DNA of 64,000 bases from Cymbidium sinense (GCA_021442155.1 CM038222.1:58626266-58690265), one strand, 5' to 3'; numbered from the stretch's first letter, positions 1 through 19,149 are shown. Numbers and translations are program-made. The notes: generated by a model not told the origin, from the letters alone.

Positions 1-837
1 TATGAAGACTCTCCTTCATAAACGTTGAATTCTGGTTCAGGTTCCCTGGGTTCATGTTGCTACTGATGGTGCTGAGCGGAGAGTTCATCTATAACTCTGA
101 TCATATATAAAACTTCTACTTCTATAGTGTCATCTTCATCACCTTCTTTTTGCACATGAATTTTTGATCGACATTTCTAGTGGATCTCTGGTTCAATGTG
201 CGGAACAAACACATCCTCTATTAAAGGACTGCGATCAAAGTCAACCTTTTCTTGTGGGGGTGAATCTGATCGATGATGGGATCCCCTAGAGGATTCTCCA
301 GGGTGTCGATCATCATATCTTTTATTAGTGATATCTCTTCTTTTGGGTACCCACTTCTGATAAGTTATTTTTTAGACGAATTTCTGAATATGTGTATCAG
401 ATGTCACACATCTTCCATTCTTCAGGATTTCATCACGGGAACTTGGCCTCCATATTTGATTATCCTTTCACCGAGACTTTTGACAAAGAAATTCTTAACA
501 GCACCGACATCTCGATGCTCACCGTGAAGCATATGTATGACCGTTACCAGAAGAGATGACAACCTCTTTGGTGGAGCTTCAGTATTCTCAATCACCACAT
601 GCCTCTAAAATCTTCTTTTTATCAAACCTCTATCCTTGGCTACTTTGAGAACTTTGTGTATTATGGCAGACAGTGTTTCAGGCTGTCTCCTCTGTGGTGT
701 TGGAGCTTGACATTGTTGGTTCCAGAAAGACAACTTTACTTCACCAATAGAGCTATTCCTTGTTCACACTTTAGGTTATCAAAGTTATTGTGGGTAGGAA
801 TACTCGCTTATGGCGACAGTATCGCTTGTTCACTAGG

Positions 838-1330
838 TCACTTGAAGGAAATTTGTTGAGCTCTCAACTCATCGGTTCTTCTTCTTCTTTGCTTTCTGAT
901 TAATTTGCTTCCTAACGAGGAAGCTTCTTGATCATGCTTTCTAGGTGCAAAAGATTCAATCGGCGGAGCAGTTGTACCACGAGGCATTATAGACACAGTT
1001 TGCTTATTGATGGCTCTTTTCGTTACGGGGGCTTTAGATTGACCTAGCCTTTTGAAAAAAGTCCTCCGGGAACTTACAGTTGGTTGTAACTGTTAATTAA
1101 CATGGCTAGTAAGAGCTTCAATAACTTGAGGCCTTCCAGCATGACCTTGGACGAATGTACCACGGGTGGGTACTTCAGGAGTTGTGGCTACGATAGTCAG
1201 GAAACTCAAGCTATCAAATTGAATTATAGCTCCAACATCTCCCGTGTTGATAATGGTGTAAAGTGTGATGTTCGCACTACCGCCTAATCGAACGAAAGGA
1301 GTGCTCTAGATCCATTCTAAGTGAAAGATG
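838..1330 (-). pseudogene. Decayed ORF in the leader of the Ogre-like element
   Basis: One minus-strand frame reads as protein-like sequence from about 1330 to 838, interrupted only by stops at 1306-1308 and 1093-1095. The first segment (1305-1096) is mixed hydrophobic, including NITLYTIINTGDVGAIIQ. The second (1092-841) is basic and rich in Ser, Lys and Arg, with a run RKQRRRR before the next stop. More protein-like minus-strand sequence continues in shifted frames down to base 1, including an acidic segment near 130-300. It starts a few hundred bases after the primer site, where Ogre elements carry an extra ORF upstream of gag. I do not recognise a domain, and placing it as ORF1 or gag is inference from position. 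Confidence 0.4.
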
Positions 1331-1556
1331 GGATTAGTAATTAATAATCATTATTTCACCCCATACTTTCAGAATGCGAGGTATTCTGAAAATAATGTAA
1401 TAAAAATATACTCTGTAGAATAATTCATTCATCATAGAGTCTTATACATTGGTAATTTGAATTTATTATACATTTAAATCACCATTTTTTTATTTTGAAT
1501 TTCCAAATATTTTGTTGCTACTATAAAGATGTATACTACAAAGATGGAAAGAGAAT

Positions 1557-1573
1557 CCGTCCCCGAGTCGCCA
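1557..1573 (-). other. Primer-binding site of the Ogre-like element
   Basis: The minus strand reads TGGCGACTCGGGGACGG, seven bases inside the LTR end. It resembles the TGGCGACTC...GGGGAC primer site described for Ogre elements (tRNA-Arg primed). A few bases are missing compared with the usual form, so this is a degenerate match. Confidence 0.6.
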
Positions 1574-1579
1574 AAATCT

Positions 1580-6235
<4,656 letters not shown>

Positions 6236-6730
6236 CCTAATTCATATGAATTTTTTTTATAGCTCAGAGATTCTCGAACCTTTTTATGTTATAAAATTAT
6301 CTATATAAAATAATACAAAAATGAAGAGAGAGAAATTAAAAGCCATATAATGATAAAAAAATTAAATAATAAAAATATATTTGAGAAAAAAATAAATTCA
6401 AATTGATTGACTTTTAAATCTTAATTAATCTCATAAGTCTAGAAGAATATGCAACTTTAATTGAAGAGTTATGATAAAATTATTTAAAGTAATGATTGAA
6501 AATCAAATTAACTTATATTGTTATAACTCTGTGTATAGTTCATAAATACATGAAATATTATTCATTAAATTATAAATTTTTGAATTTTTAATATATACTT
6601 TTTTTATAAAGAGAAATATAAATATGAACTTATTATTTTGATATTTTTAATAAAAATATAAATTAAATAATATTATTTTTTATTTTTTAAAAATATTATT
6701 TATATGCATTTGGTGCACCTATAATAATAT

Positions 6731-6732
<2 letters not shown>
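6236..6732. other. AT-rich spacer without recognisable gene
   Basis: Very AT-rich sequence between the end of the Ogre-like LTR and the next microsatellite. I see no coding signal, repeat family or RNA gene. Confidence 0.7.

Positions 6733-6806
<74 letters not shown>
6733..6806. repeat. (AT)n microsatellite abutting an LTR end
   Basis: The TA run stops exactly where the TG terminus of the next LTR (TGTTAGCG) begins, so the retroelement may have inserted into or next to the microsatellite. Confidence 0.95.
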
Positions 6807-8843
<2,037 letters not shown>

Positions 8844-8961
8844 CGTTAGATATATAATTATATAAAATTTTTTAAGATATGTAAAATAATTATATAATTT
8901 CTTGAAAGTATGTTTAACTCGTAATCAAGGATCGCCGTCCTAGATGTAGAGCTCCTCGCTA

Positions 8962-10332
8962 ATGGAGCTGCTTAAATTCCCAAGCCCCATCTCTGCATTA
9001 TCGTGGACGAACTCCGCCTCCGCCGCAGCCATTCGCCACGCTTGCTCACCCGCCGCCGCTCTGATCCTCTTTAAATCCCGCCTCCTCCGCCGCCGTCATC
9101 CTGACGCCGTCGCCGATGTCTATGACTCCAATGCCGCAGTATTCACCCTCAAGCACTGCTCTTCCTGTCCCCTCTCCTCCACCATCGGCCTCATCCCCTC
9201 CCTCCACGCCTTTCTTCTCAAAACCAACCTCCTCGCTTCTATCCACGTCTCCTCCTCCCTTCTTCACGCTTACTCACTCTTCTCTTTCCCCAACGCTCTC
9301 TGCCTGTTCGACGAAATTCCTAACCGTAACGCCGTTACCTGCAACACCATGATCACATGTTATGCACGTCATAGCAACATCTCTGCCGCCCGGGACGTAT
9401 TCGACGAAATGCGGCAACGAGATATTGCCTCTTGGTCCGCCATCATCTGCGCGTACTTACATAGCGGTAATCCTTCCCATGCCTTTTCCCTATTCAGAGA
9501 AATGAATCTAGGTGGAAAAATCAAACCTGACGCACTTATCCTCGTCACCATGCTCTCTGGTTGTGCTGACAGCGGCTCGTTGGGTTTTCATGGTAAGTCT
9601 ATTCATGCATACATGGAGAGGAACCACATGGACGTCAGTGTTCAGCTTGGAACCTCACTGATCGACATGTATGCTAAGTCTGGTTGCTTGAAAGATGCTT
9701 TCTTTGTTTTCGAGAGGATGGCTGAGAGGAACGTCATGCACTGGACTGCCATGATTTGTGGTCTTGCTTCTCATGGGCATTGCGATGAAGCCTTGGCCTT
9801 TTTTGAGAGGATGAAGAGGGCTGGTGTCAGGCCTAATGAGATAACCTTTACTGGTGTCCTGAATGCAGTTCGGCATGCTGGTTTGGTTGAGGCAGGCTAT
9901 AGTTACTTCTGCAACATGAAAGAATTTGGTTTTGAGCCGGGAATTCACCATTATGGCTGCATGGTGGACCTGTTTGCAAATTCTGGGAGGATAGAGGATG
10001 CTTTGTCTTTGATACAGGGCATGAAGATTAAGCCAAATGTGGTGATATGGACTTCACTTCTGTCGGCCTGCAAGAGATATAGAAACTTTGAGATGGCAGA
10101 GAAGGTCATTGAGGAGGTTCTTCAGATAGCTGAACCAGATGATGATGGTGGCGTGTATGCTCTTGTGTCTGATTTATATGCCCTGGGCGGCAGGTGGAAT
10201 GATGTTCAGAAAGTTAGGGGATTGATGGAAAGGCTAAATGTGAAGAAGAAAAGAGGATCTAGCTTCATTGACATGGAAAACCTTAGGAGCAAGGTAGCAT
10301 CCAGTAACAGATTGGTTCTAAAGGAATCATAA
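8962..10332 (+). CDS. Pentatricopeptide repeat protein, PLS class, E-type C-terminus
   Basis: An intact, intronless ORF of 456 codons. The N-terminus (about residues 1-50) is rich in Ala, Ser, Arg and Leu with almost no acidic residues, as expected for a mitochondrial or plastid transit peptide. From about residue 78 the protein is a run of PPR motifs. Typical pieces are LFDEIPNRNAVTCNTMI (about 115-131), VFDEMRQRDIASWSAII (146-162), TSLIDMYAKSGCLKDA (231-246) and MKRAGVRPNEITFTGVLNA (284-302). The C-terminal part from about 360 (WTSLLSACKRYRNFEMAEK, VYALVSDLYALGGRW) is the E-type extension, and there is no DYW deaminase domain. Proteins of this class bind organellar RNA in a sequence-specific way, usually for C-to-U editing; the target is unknown. 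The ATG at 8962 is the first in frame. Third codon positions in the 5' part are C-rich, unlike the AT-rich surroundings. Confidence 0.93.
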   Translation: MELLKFPSPISALSWTNSASAAAIRHACSPAAALILFKSRLLRRRHPDAVADVYDSNAAVFTLKHCSSCPLSSTIGLIPSLHAFLLKTNLLASIHVSSSLLHAYSLFSFPNALCLFDEIPNRNAVTCNTMITCYARHSNISAARDVFDEMRQRDIASWSAIICAYLHSGNPSHAFSLFREMNLGGKIKPDALILVTMLSGCADSGSLGFHGKSIHAYMERNHMDVSVQLGTSLIDMYAKSGCLKDAFFVFERMAERNVMHWTAMICGLASHGHCDEALAFFERMKRAGVRPNEITFTGVLNAVRHAGLVEAGYSYFCNMKEFGFEPGIHHYGCMVDLFANSGRIEDALSLIQGMKIKPNVVIWTSLLSACKRYRNFEMAEKVIEEVLQIAEPDDDGGVYALVSDLYALGGRWNDVQKVRGLMERLNVKKKRGSSFIDMENLRSKVASSNRLVLKES

Positions 10333-11639
10333 GAGAAATGAAAATTAGTTCCATACTTCCATTAATTATAGGATGCAGGGAAAGAGGAAAATACAACTTA
10401 TCAAGCCAAGATGAAACAACTCGATAGAAAAATCAGGTCGACTCAAAAGCATGTACAAGCCATGGCCTCTACCAACGCAAAAGGAATAGCTTCGAGTCTT
10501 CGACATACAGTTGAAGGGGTGTATATAGCTCGAGCTGAATAGATGAAAAACAAAGCAGCAATTGCCATCGAAGCATATAACTCGCTTATCTGAATGACCC
10601 AACCATTTAAAGTAAAATTCTGATAGAAAGTGAGCTGTTTTTTTAATCCAAAAAGTTATTTCAGTTCGTCTAGTTTAATAAAATGATTAACACGATATTA
10701 GTTAATGCAGGAGTGGCAAGCTGGAAGACAAAAGAGTCAATTTTGGGAGTTCGCAGGGATGGTTGGTTAATTCTACTCCCTCTGTTATGTTTATTGTCAC
10801 AGGAATGGCTGCTTGATTGTTTCAGTAGTTGAGAATTTAGCTAACTTTTAAGAGAGCACATATGAGCTAATATAAAAACAAATCCACACACACACAACAT
10901 GTAAGCTTTGAATTTAAGATCTTTTGATCGAAATCAATTGGCTAAGATTACAGGGCACATGTTTCAAATAACATGTTTGAAAATTTCAATGCATTCGTCG
11001 TCCATTGAAGGTGGAGTTACTCTTTTGATTTGATTTTTATATTAAGTAGTCTAACGCTCCTTGGTCGAGTAAAGTCTATAAAAAAATTTAATTTTGAACA
11101 TAAGAACGACCAATTTTCAACTGTGTAAGCAAAGCTTTTTGTTTATATATATATATATTGGTCAACTAGTTTTGCCCGATTTTTCAACCTAGATTGATCA
11201 ATCATACAAAAAATTTACTTTTTATGTATTTACTTTACATACAATCAAGTAATTGTAAAATATTTAGAATTCATTGTATTCATATTACACTGTATTTCTT
11301 TTATATTATTTTTTTTTCAACCAATCAGATCCTTCAACTCTAATAGTATTATATCACTTAAAAGTATGTAATATATTTGTATATAATATACAAGTTAGAT
11401 TATGTACTCATATGATATAATACTATTAAAGTTAAGATATAAAATAATATCAATACTCCCTACTTAATAATTTCTCCTAAAGAGGACAGCACGAGTAACA
11501 ACGGTTAATCTAAAAAAGAGAGAGAGGGAATTGTATCATTATTATTCGTGAAATTGTGTTATTTATAAACAGTTGCTTTTTCAAAAAAAAATTAAATGAA
11601 AATGCAAAAACGCATCAAAGATTTTAGAAAGAAAAATTT
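10333..11639. other. Downstream flank of the PPR gene, no gene seen
   Basis: AT-rich sequence with short AC and AT repeats (10887-10898, 11144-11158). It holds the 3' untranslated region of the PPR gene, whose polyadenylation site I cannot place. I see no coding signal on either strand. Confidence 0.6.
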
Positions 11640-13920
11640 TGGAGTGAATTAGAGGTTTGGATGTAAGTTCAAAAGAAATTTTTTAGAATGAATTAGAGGG
11701 ATTAATATAAAAGATATCTCTTGAAGAAAAAATATTTATTGGAGATTTAAATAATATTGGTAGAGTGGTAGAAGATTTTAAAGTATTCACTACATGGATT
11801 TAGAGTGATTAAAAGATAAATTATATTAGATTTTCTTAAGATATGATTTTAGAATATAATATTTTATTTAAGAAAAGATATAAATATATTATTACTTATA
11901 AAATGGATCTAATAAAATATGTGATTGATTATTTTTACATCGATTATTAGTTTTAGATTTTAAGAAAGGTTGAAGAGAAAAATAAATCAAATTATCTAGG
12001 ATTAGATGTGAAAACTTAAAAAAACACAAATAAAAATATTTTAAGAGCAAGCTACAAGAGATTAAAAATTTGGATGTTCATAAAGAAAGTTTAATGTTAT
12101 GAAAAAATAAAGAAATTAAATTGCTAAAGATTGAAGAATCAAAAGGAAAAGTTTTTTTAATAAGGGTGGTGGAGTTGAGTGCAAAGAAAAGATAAAGAAT
12201 AAGAAACATCATATAATATTTTGGTTTAGATGTAAAAACTGAGAATTGGAAAGATATAAAGTGGTTTGTAGAGATTCTAAGAAAGAATATACGATGTAAA
12301 AATTTAATTTTAGTGATTTACAATAGAGATCAAAGAAGAGAAAGATGTATTTACCAACCAAAGAGATAAGTAAAGACATACCAAGAGATATATTAAGATA
12401 AAAATAATAAAGTTTTCTTAGAAAAGACATTGAAAATATGGATGAGGTATTTTGACTTTTCAATGAAGGATCCGAATGACGATTGATTTTAGAACCTTAA
12501 TACCCTAAACAAAAAATAGAATTTCATTTTATCGTCAGATTAGTAACCAAGTTAAAGAAGTTTTAAAGAAAATGAAATGAAAAAATAGTAGGACCGAATA
12601 TTCCAATAAGTGTGAAAATGTTTAGAGATCAAGGAATTTCTTGGCTTACAAATCTTTTAATATTATTTTAAAGAAAAAGATGTCGAGATGAGTGGAAAAA
12701 GAGTTTGTTGGTTCTTATATTTAAGAATAAATGATGCACAAGAGTGTGCAAATTATAGGAATTAAGTTAATGTGTCATACATTAAAATTATGGGAGAGAG
12801 TAATTGAGCAGTTACGTGATACAAAAGTTTCTCACAATCCATTTCATGTGTAGATCTACTATGGATGCTATACATTTGTTAAGAGGTTTGATGGAGAAGC
12901 ATAGAGAAAGTAAGGAGGATCTACATATGATATTTATTGATTTAGAGAAAGTTTTATGATAAAGTTTCAAGAGATGTTCTTTGGAGAGTTCTAGAATGGA
13001 GTTAATATTGTATATTCAAGTCATTAAGGATATGTATACTAGATTACTTGTGTCCAAACACAAGGAGGATTGACAAAATATTTTCCTATTTCAATTGGAT
13101 TACATCAAGGATCACTTTAAGCCCTTATCTTTTACTTTAGTTATGGATGTTCTTACTAGGCATTTACAGAAGATGTATCTTGGTGTATGCCGATGACATT
13201 CTTCTTGTTGATAAGACTAGAGAGGGAGTCCAAGAAAAACTTGAATTATGGAGGTCAACTTAGACTAAAGGTTTTCGCTTAAGTAGATCTAAACCGAATA
13301 TATGGAGTGTAATTTTAATTGTAGAAGTTCTAGTTGTGACATTAGGTGAACAAGTCATTAATAAGAGTGAACCATTGATATTTAGGCTCTATTGTTCAAA
13401 ATGATGGTGAAATAGATGGAGATGTTATTAGTAGAATTCAAGTTGGATGGTTGAAGGAGGAATGCATCCGCCTATTGTGTGATAGAAAAAGTTTCAATTT
13501 AAACTTAAAGAAAAATTTTATAAGATGGTGGTAAGACCAATGACTTAGCGAAAAATGTCACAAAAGAGAAGCATAAGACTAAGTTAAGTGTTACGTAGAT
13601 GAGGATGCTTGTGTGGATGAGTGTCTTTACTCTGAGATAAAATACAAAATGAGTATGTTCTAAAAAAAGTTGAGTAGATCCAAATGGCGGATAAGATTAG
13701 AGAGTCTATATGATTTGGGCGTCCATCCGATGACGGTTAGGAGAGTAGATATTAAATTTGTCTTATGTTAAGAAAGGTAAGGTAGACATAAAAAGACTTG
13801 GTTAAGATGTATAAAAAATGAACTTAGTATACTTGAATTAAATGATAATTTGACATATAATAGGACACAATAAGGACGAAAAATTTATGTAGCCGACCTC
13901 ACTTAGTGGGATATTAAAGC
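11640..13920 (+). mobile_element. RTE-clade LINE, decayed
   Basis: Shifting plus-strand frames give the end of an AP-endonuclease domain (IFIGDLN near 11740, YKMDLI near 11900). They then give a reverse transcriptase with ECANYRN (12745), DLHMIFIDLEK (12920), the catalytic box YADDILLVDKTREGVQEK (13185-13240) and LKEKFYKMVVRP (13505). The 3' end carries the plant RTE signature, an RPHLVGY-like reading over CTCACTTAGTGGGATATTAA at 13896-13915. Many frameshifts and stops make it inactive. The start is a soft boundary, and I could not find a target duplication. It is a sister copy of the LINE at 51588-53708 and of the fragment at 63480-64000. Confidence 0.78.
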
Positions 13921-14095
13921 TTATCTTCGTCCTCACAATGCCCTGCAGACAAGGTACTTGTTAATATCGGCAGAGCTGCGGCACACTGCAAATCATCATC
14001 AGAAAATCATATAAGATGTAATTTAATAAATCGATTTGAATTTACAAAACAAATTAGTATAAGCGCCAAAATCCTATATTTACATCAAATCTCAA

Positions 14096-16634
14096 CTAAA
14101 GGTCGAATTTTTTTTTCGATTTCAACAGGCTCACCGTCGGCGGCGAACCCGTTGCTGCCGACGACGCGGCATCCGAGCTGGTGGTATTGTAATCACTGAG
14201 CGTAGACATCACTCCCATTGATGCTCCGGTTGATGACGAAGTGTAAGTGAACCTGCACATCTCCAACGTCGGCACTGGCATCATCTACGGTAGCTCCGGC
14301 GGTGGAACTTCAAGCTTAAGCGCAGCCATGGCCTGCCTTAACGATGGCCGCAAAGCACTGTCCGGGTGTGAGCACCACAGCCCAGCGATCATAAGCCTGG
14401 CAATTTCCCCCTCGTTAAAGTCGGAGTTTAGCCGGTCGTCGGCAGTCTCAAGCAACGCCCATCTCCCATACAGCCCCCACGCCCACGAGACGAGCCCGAC
14501 CTGTTCTTCGGTCCGCTTGGGCTCAACCGGCCGCTGGCCACAGGCGAGTTCGAGCGCCACGACTCCAAAGCTGTAGACGTCGGTTTCCTTACTGGCCTTT
14601 CCGGTCGTGAAGATCTCCGGCGCCCCAGGTAGCCCATTGTTCCAGCGAGTATCGTCGTCTGCGATCCGCGCTCATGGTCGACTAGCCTCTCCAGGCCAAA
14701 ATCGCCGAGCTTGGCATTGAAGCCGCCGTCGAGCATCACATTGCTCGGCTTCACGTCGCGGTGAACCTCGCATTCCTCCCATTCCTCGTGAAGGTATAAT
14801 AGAGCGCTTGCAAGCCCCACCACTATCTTACACCTGTTGATCAATTCCAGTTCTTACTTTATCAGAAAACAGAACACACAAGGTCTTGTGGAAGAAAAAA
14901 ATCTATTTTTTTTCACGTACCTCAAAAGCCATGATAGATATCTCTGGCAATTTTTTTTAAATGTGTACTATTAAAATATGAATTAGTTAATTAAGTATGA
15001 TCAAAAAAAAAAAAGATAGGGCAATTAATAAAATTCGATCATGAATCGGATTTGACGTGTAAATCCTTCAATGAAATGAGTGGCTAATTGACTTTTTAAT
15101 AATTTTTTTTTTCTTTTAACATTAAAGCGTGATAGCTCAGTTGTGATTGTTAGATTGGATTTATGTTGATCACTATTTAAATTCTTTTTTTAAAAAAATT
15201 CTGAATTTCTTTTAATAAGATAAATATTATTAAAATGTGATTTAAAAATATTTTTATTATATTTAAAAAAATATTTTTTTAATTCATTAAAATTGAGTGA
15301 AATAATTAACTATTTCAATTTTATAAATATTTATAATTATATCTATATTTTAAAACTATTATTATTTAAAATTATTATACTAGGGATTATTTTTTAAATA
15401 TAATATCACCCAAAGAGGAAGGTTTTATTTTTATTAATTTTTTTACTTAATATAATTATTTAAAATATTTAAAATATATAATTTAAAAATATTTTTATAA
15501 AATATTTAATAACTAAATATTTATATATTTAGTTATTATTTATTTATATATATATATAATTAAATATATAATTTAAAATATTTTAATTATATATATAAAT
15601 TTATAAATTTATTTAATATTTTTTATTAATTAATATATTATATTTAAAAATATAATTTTTATTAATTTTTGTTAATATATAATATAAAAATATTTAAAAT
15701 ATATGAATAAATAATTTTTTAATAAATAAATAAAGAAAGGAATAAATTATATAATATTTTATAAATTATATAAATAAAGTAATTATATATATATATTTAT
15801 AAATTTATTTAGTTATTTATCTATTTAAATTATATATAAATATTTTTAAGTTATATATTTATATATAATATAAAAATATTTTTAAATCATTCAGTAATAA
15901 TATTTATCTTTAAAAGGAAATTCGGAAATTTATTTTTTTTCTAAAAAATAATTTAAACGCAGTGAATGATTCAACACGTGACTGATCTCTAACCAATAAC
16001 CTATCACGCTTTAATATTAAAGAAAAATTATTTAAAATATTTAAACTATTATTGTTAGTGCAAATGACTCGCTTCATTCGGATTTCTTGGCTCGTAAGTC
16101 ACTCACTAATTGAGCGATTATATCTATTTTTAAATTTTTTTTGACTGTACTTAATTAGCTAATTCACATTTTAACCCTACCCATTTAAAAAAATTTGCCG
16201 ATATCTCTTGCTATCTCGTTGAGGCTGCTGCGTAGGTCAACAAAGCCGATTGAGCCACCGCTGGAATCGGGGGGAACGACGGCAGGAAAGGGTGAAAGGA
16301 AGAAGGCGATGCCGTCGCCGGAATCGGATTTGTTAAGGGCGTTGATGACGAAGGAGAAGTGGGTGGTGAAATCTGCGTGCTCGCCGGTGGCGGCGTCGTG
16401 GAGTGGGATGGGTTCCCTGTAGTAGGCTCTGCCGACGCTTCCGGTGATGTCGGAGTTGTACTCATTTTTGGTGAGACTGATGGCGGCGTTCGAGAAGGTG
16501 TTGTTTTGGAAGGCAATGAACTGCTCCGTCGACGAGTTGAAGGAGGGGAAGCTGAACGAGTTGGAGGTTCCAGAGAGGAGAATGAGGTGGACGAAGAGGA
16601 TTAACAAAGAAGAGGAAGCAGCAGCAGCCTCCAT
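14096..16634 (-). pseudogene. L-type lectin receptor kinase pseudogene
   Basis: On the minus strand the ATG at 16634 opens a signal peptide (residues 1-25, with LLILFVHLILLS). The first ~120 residues of a legume-lectin domain follow (FPSFNSS, TTHFSFVI, GDGIAFFLSP) and stop at 16200. After an inserted element (14946-16199) the sequence resumes with a kinase C-lobe at about 14844-14096: [16 protein letters not shown], catalytic loop HRDVKPSN and [10 protein letters not shown]. The APE region is broken by a two-base gain near 14620; the sequence resumes in another frame as [13 protein letters not shown] and meets an in-frame TAG at 14285-14287 before the C-terminal tail. The second half of the lectin domain, the membrane segment and the kinase N-lobe are missing. 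Intact members are plasma-membrane receptors with extracellular lectin and cytosolic Ser/Thr kinase. The truncation cannot be explained by the inserted element alone, so this is a dead copy. Confidence 0.85.
14946..16199. mobile_element. 1254 bp non-autonomous TIR element, Mutator-like
   Basis: A perfect 9 bp direct repeat, GATATCTCT, lies at 14937-14945 and 16200-16208. The ends are inverted repeats: GGCAATTTTTTTTAAATG on the left matches GGCAAATTTTTTTAAATG on the complement of the right end. The match continues imperfectly through GAATTAGYTAATTAAGTA for about 50 bp, with a further inverted match near 15125 and 16005 (TTAAAGCGTGATAG). The interior is extremely AT-rich and encodes nothing. 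A 9 bp target duplication with long inverted repeats is typical of the Mutator superfamily; the family assignment is inference. Confidence 0.85.
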
Positions 16635-16644
16635 TGCTGGGTAG

Positions 16645-17190
16645 CTGACGAAAGGAACCCTTTTTATTTTATTTTTTTGAGCAGCTGATTTGCAAATTGC
16701 AATGCAATTGAGGAAGAAGATCGAGGAATCCGTGTCTTGGTCCGCTTGATCTTGGGTCAATGCAAGGCTGGTGATCTGGTCTTTCAAACTAATAACATGT
16801 CATAGATTTGATGAAATTTATATTTAAATCATGTTTTGGAAAATATCTATATGGGATTTAAAAGGTTCACATGTTCAATATATTGTCTAAAATATGAATT
16901 TGGCTTGTTATTAGTTTGAATGTGATTAATAAAATAATAAAACTTATTAGTATTATTTTAATTATTTTTATTAAATTAATACATTTTTAACTATAGCTTA
17001 ATGTTAACCTTAGATAATTGCACCGAGTAATTTGTACCTTCAAATTATGAATAATACATTTATTATTTTAACAATCACATTTAAAATAATAATCACTACA
17101 AATAGCACAAAAATTTCATAAATTGAAATTTTTTTGTTGAAGTAATTGACTAACCAAATGTTGAAGCAAATCATTCTGCCTTAAAATAAT

Positions 17191-17192
<2 letters not shown>
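16645..17192. other. 5' flank of the lectin-kinase remnant, no gene seen
   Basis: AT-rich sequence upstream (on the minus strand) of the lectin ATG. It would hold the former promoter. I see no other feature. Confidence 0.5.

Positions 17193-17261
<69 letters not shown>
17193..17261. repeat. (AT)n microsatellite
   Basis: About 69 bp of uninterrupted AT dinucleotides. Confidence 0.97.
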
Positions 17262-17266
<5 letters not shown>

Positions 17267-17345
17267 GTGATGATAGTTAGAAGAGTATAATCAAAATGAT
17301 GATAGTTAGACAATAATAGTGAATGATGACAAATGATATTGACAG

Positions 17346-17877
17346 GTCAAACAAACCAACCTAACCGAAAGCAGAGCCCTTCGAAGTTCAAGCTCGCTTT
17401 TGCGATTGAGCTCGACTCAGAGCTCGACAGCTTAGATGGTGTTCGAGCTCGAGCTCTTAAAAAATTGTGTTCAAGCTCGCTCGAGTTTGTTCAAGGAAGC
17501 TCGCTTAGATTAGGCTTATTGAGCCTATTAACAAGTAGCTCGTTTAATGAAATAAACGAGCTTTAATCGAGCTTTAATCGAGTCATTATCGAGCCTTAAT
17601 CGAGCCTTATACAGTATGGTTTATGAACTAGCCTTAATCGAGCCTTATACAGTATCGTTTATGAACAAGCCTTAATCGAGCCTTAATTGAGCCATTATGG
17701 AGCTCCTTAACGTTTGCATGAAGCAATAATGTTCAACATAACGAACAACAATAACTTGTTCGCTCATTTAACAATCGAGTATTTACAAAAGTGTTCAAGC
17801 TCGCTCGAAATTAAATGAACGAACATAAACGAGCTCTAATCGAAATAAAGTATTGTGAACGCCGTCGCTTGCACCTA
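17346..17877. mobile_element. CGAGC-rich non-autonomous element, hAT-like, copy 1
   Basis: Flanked by the direct repeat ATATTGACAG at 17336-17345 and 17878-17887. The paralogous stretch near 41430 has a single GATATTGAC and no insertion. The interior is rich in CGAGC/GCTCG words and has a run of 11 bp units of the TAATCGAGCCT kind (17565-17700). It ends with TCGCTTGCACCTA, which corresponds to the GTTTACACCCCTA end of the copy at 42050-42607. The GGGTGTAAAC-type end and about 8 bp duplication suggest a hAT-type MITE; no protein is encoded. Confidence 0.65.
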
Positions 17878-17965
17878 ATATTGACAGCGATAGGGTAGTG
17901 ATCTAATTAAGCATGAATCTTAAAAAAAAAATGAGTTTGAAATCTATTGAATTAAATTTACTAAC

Positions 17966-18830
17966 TGATATGACATTCGAAATTCCCCTAGTCGAAGCAT
18001 GAATCTTAAGGGCAAAGTAATCCCAAGTCAAATCAATCAAGATCAAGCACAAACATCGTCTAAACTTTGGAACATGAATTAAACCTCGAATGATCATCAA
18101 ATATAGAGTATTTATAGTCAAATCGAGCTGCCTCGACGAAATAATCTAACAAGCCTAAGATCTCCAATTCACCTCATTTGAGCATCCAAATGTTCAATAC
18201 ATCAAATGATCAAAAGGAATCGCCCAGCCGTCCGAAGGAGTGGTTTTTTTCCATGTATTTACAAGACCGCCACTCCTCCACCTATAAATAGCCTCATTCT
18301 CCATATGAGGGACACTTTGGAGGCCAAGTGAAGAAGGAGAGGAGCCCAAGCAAGAAGGAGGAGAGAGCTCAAGCTCAAGATCCCCGAGAAGATCGCGACC
18401 ACCGCCTCGACGGCGCCAACCACCACCGGCCGCCACCGAATTCTCGCCATCGCTCACTTCATTTCGCAGTTGTTCCCTATATTTCTAAATTATTCCCTCG
18501 TGATTTCCACCTGAAGTTCCTACACGCAGTCCACCATCACCTGCCGCCACTAGCAACTATTACAACCTGACCGTTGTTACATAGCTGTTGTTCCTTTCTT
18601 GTATACCATCTTGTAATCCCGTTATCGGGAAGATTCTGTACTTCGAGGCATATACATAGTGGAACATTTTTGCTGGGCCAGGCCCCGTGATTTTTTCCCT
18701 CTTTTCGAGATTTTCCACGTTAAAATTTCTGGAGTTCTCTCGCTCACTCTTTAAATACCTGTGTGTGTGCTGGACTAATCAACAAAGCTATATGAACTTT
18801 CACTCTACCAACCGGTCTTCCCAATGACGC
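17966..18830 (+). repeat. 5' LTR of the Tat element
   Basis: About 865 bp, matching 27598-28406. It contains a TATA-like CTATAAATAG at 18282-18291, about 175 bp after the ATTTGAGCATCCAAATG block. The exact 3' end is blurred (CTTCCCAATGACGCTGC against CTTCCGACACGCAACA in the 3' copy). Confidence 0.88.
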
Positions 18831-18831
18831 T

Positions 18832-18845
18832 GCGCCACTGTGGGA
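18832..18845 (+). other. Primer-binding site of the Tat element
   Basis: TGCGCCACTGTGGG, immediately after the 5' LTR, resembles the TGGCGCC...CTGTGGG primer site common in Tat-lineage elements. Confidence 0.6.
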
Positions 18846-19149
18846 AAAGACTCCTCAATCATACTTTTACTTAACACCTACATCATGGCCAATAAAGCAA
18901 TCTTCAGAATAACGGAGCCTCTCGCCTAACTCCGCCACTCAAAACCAATCTTGAACTGTGGACGCCAAGCTTCCGCCACTTCCCGGCATGAGACCATGAA
19001 GGCACGACAGAATCTTTAGAAGAACGATGCCGAATGGAAGAGTCTCAAAATGAGATGATCCAACTTTTACGAGAACACAACAACCTCCATCACGCAAACA
19101 AACCGCCTCAAGATCGATTATTATTACCGCAGAGGACAATATGCTACTT

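Noticed and set aside
9046..9951. ORFs on the minus strand and in other frames over the PPR gene
   Set aside because: Shadows of the long PPR frame with no independent support.
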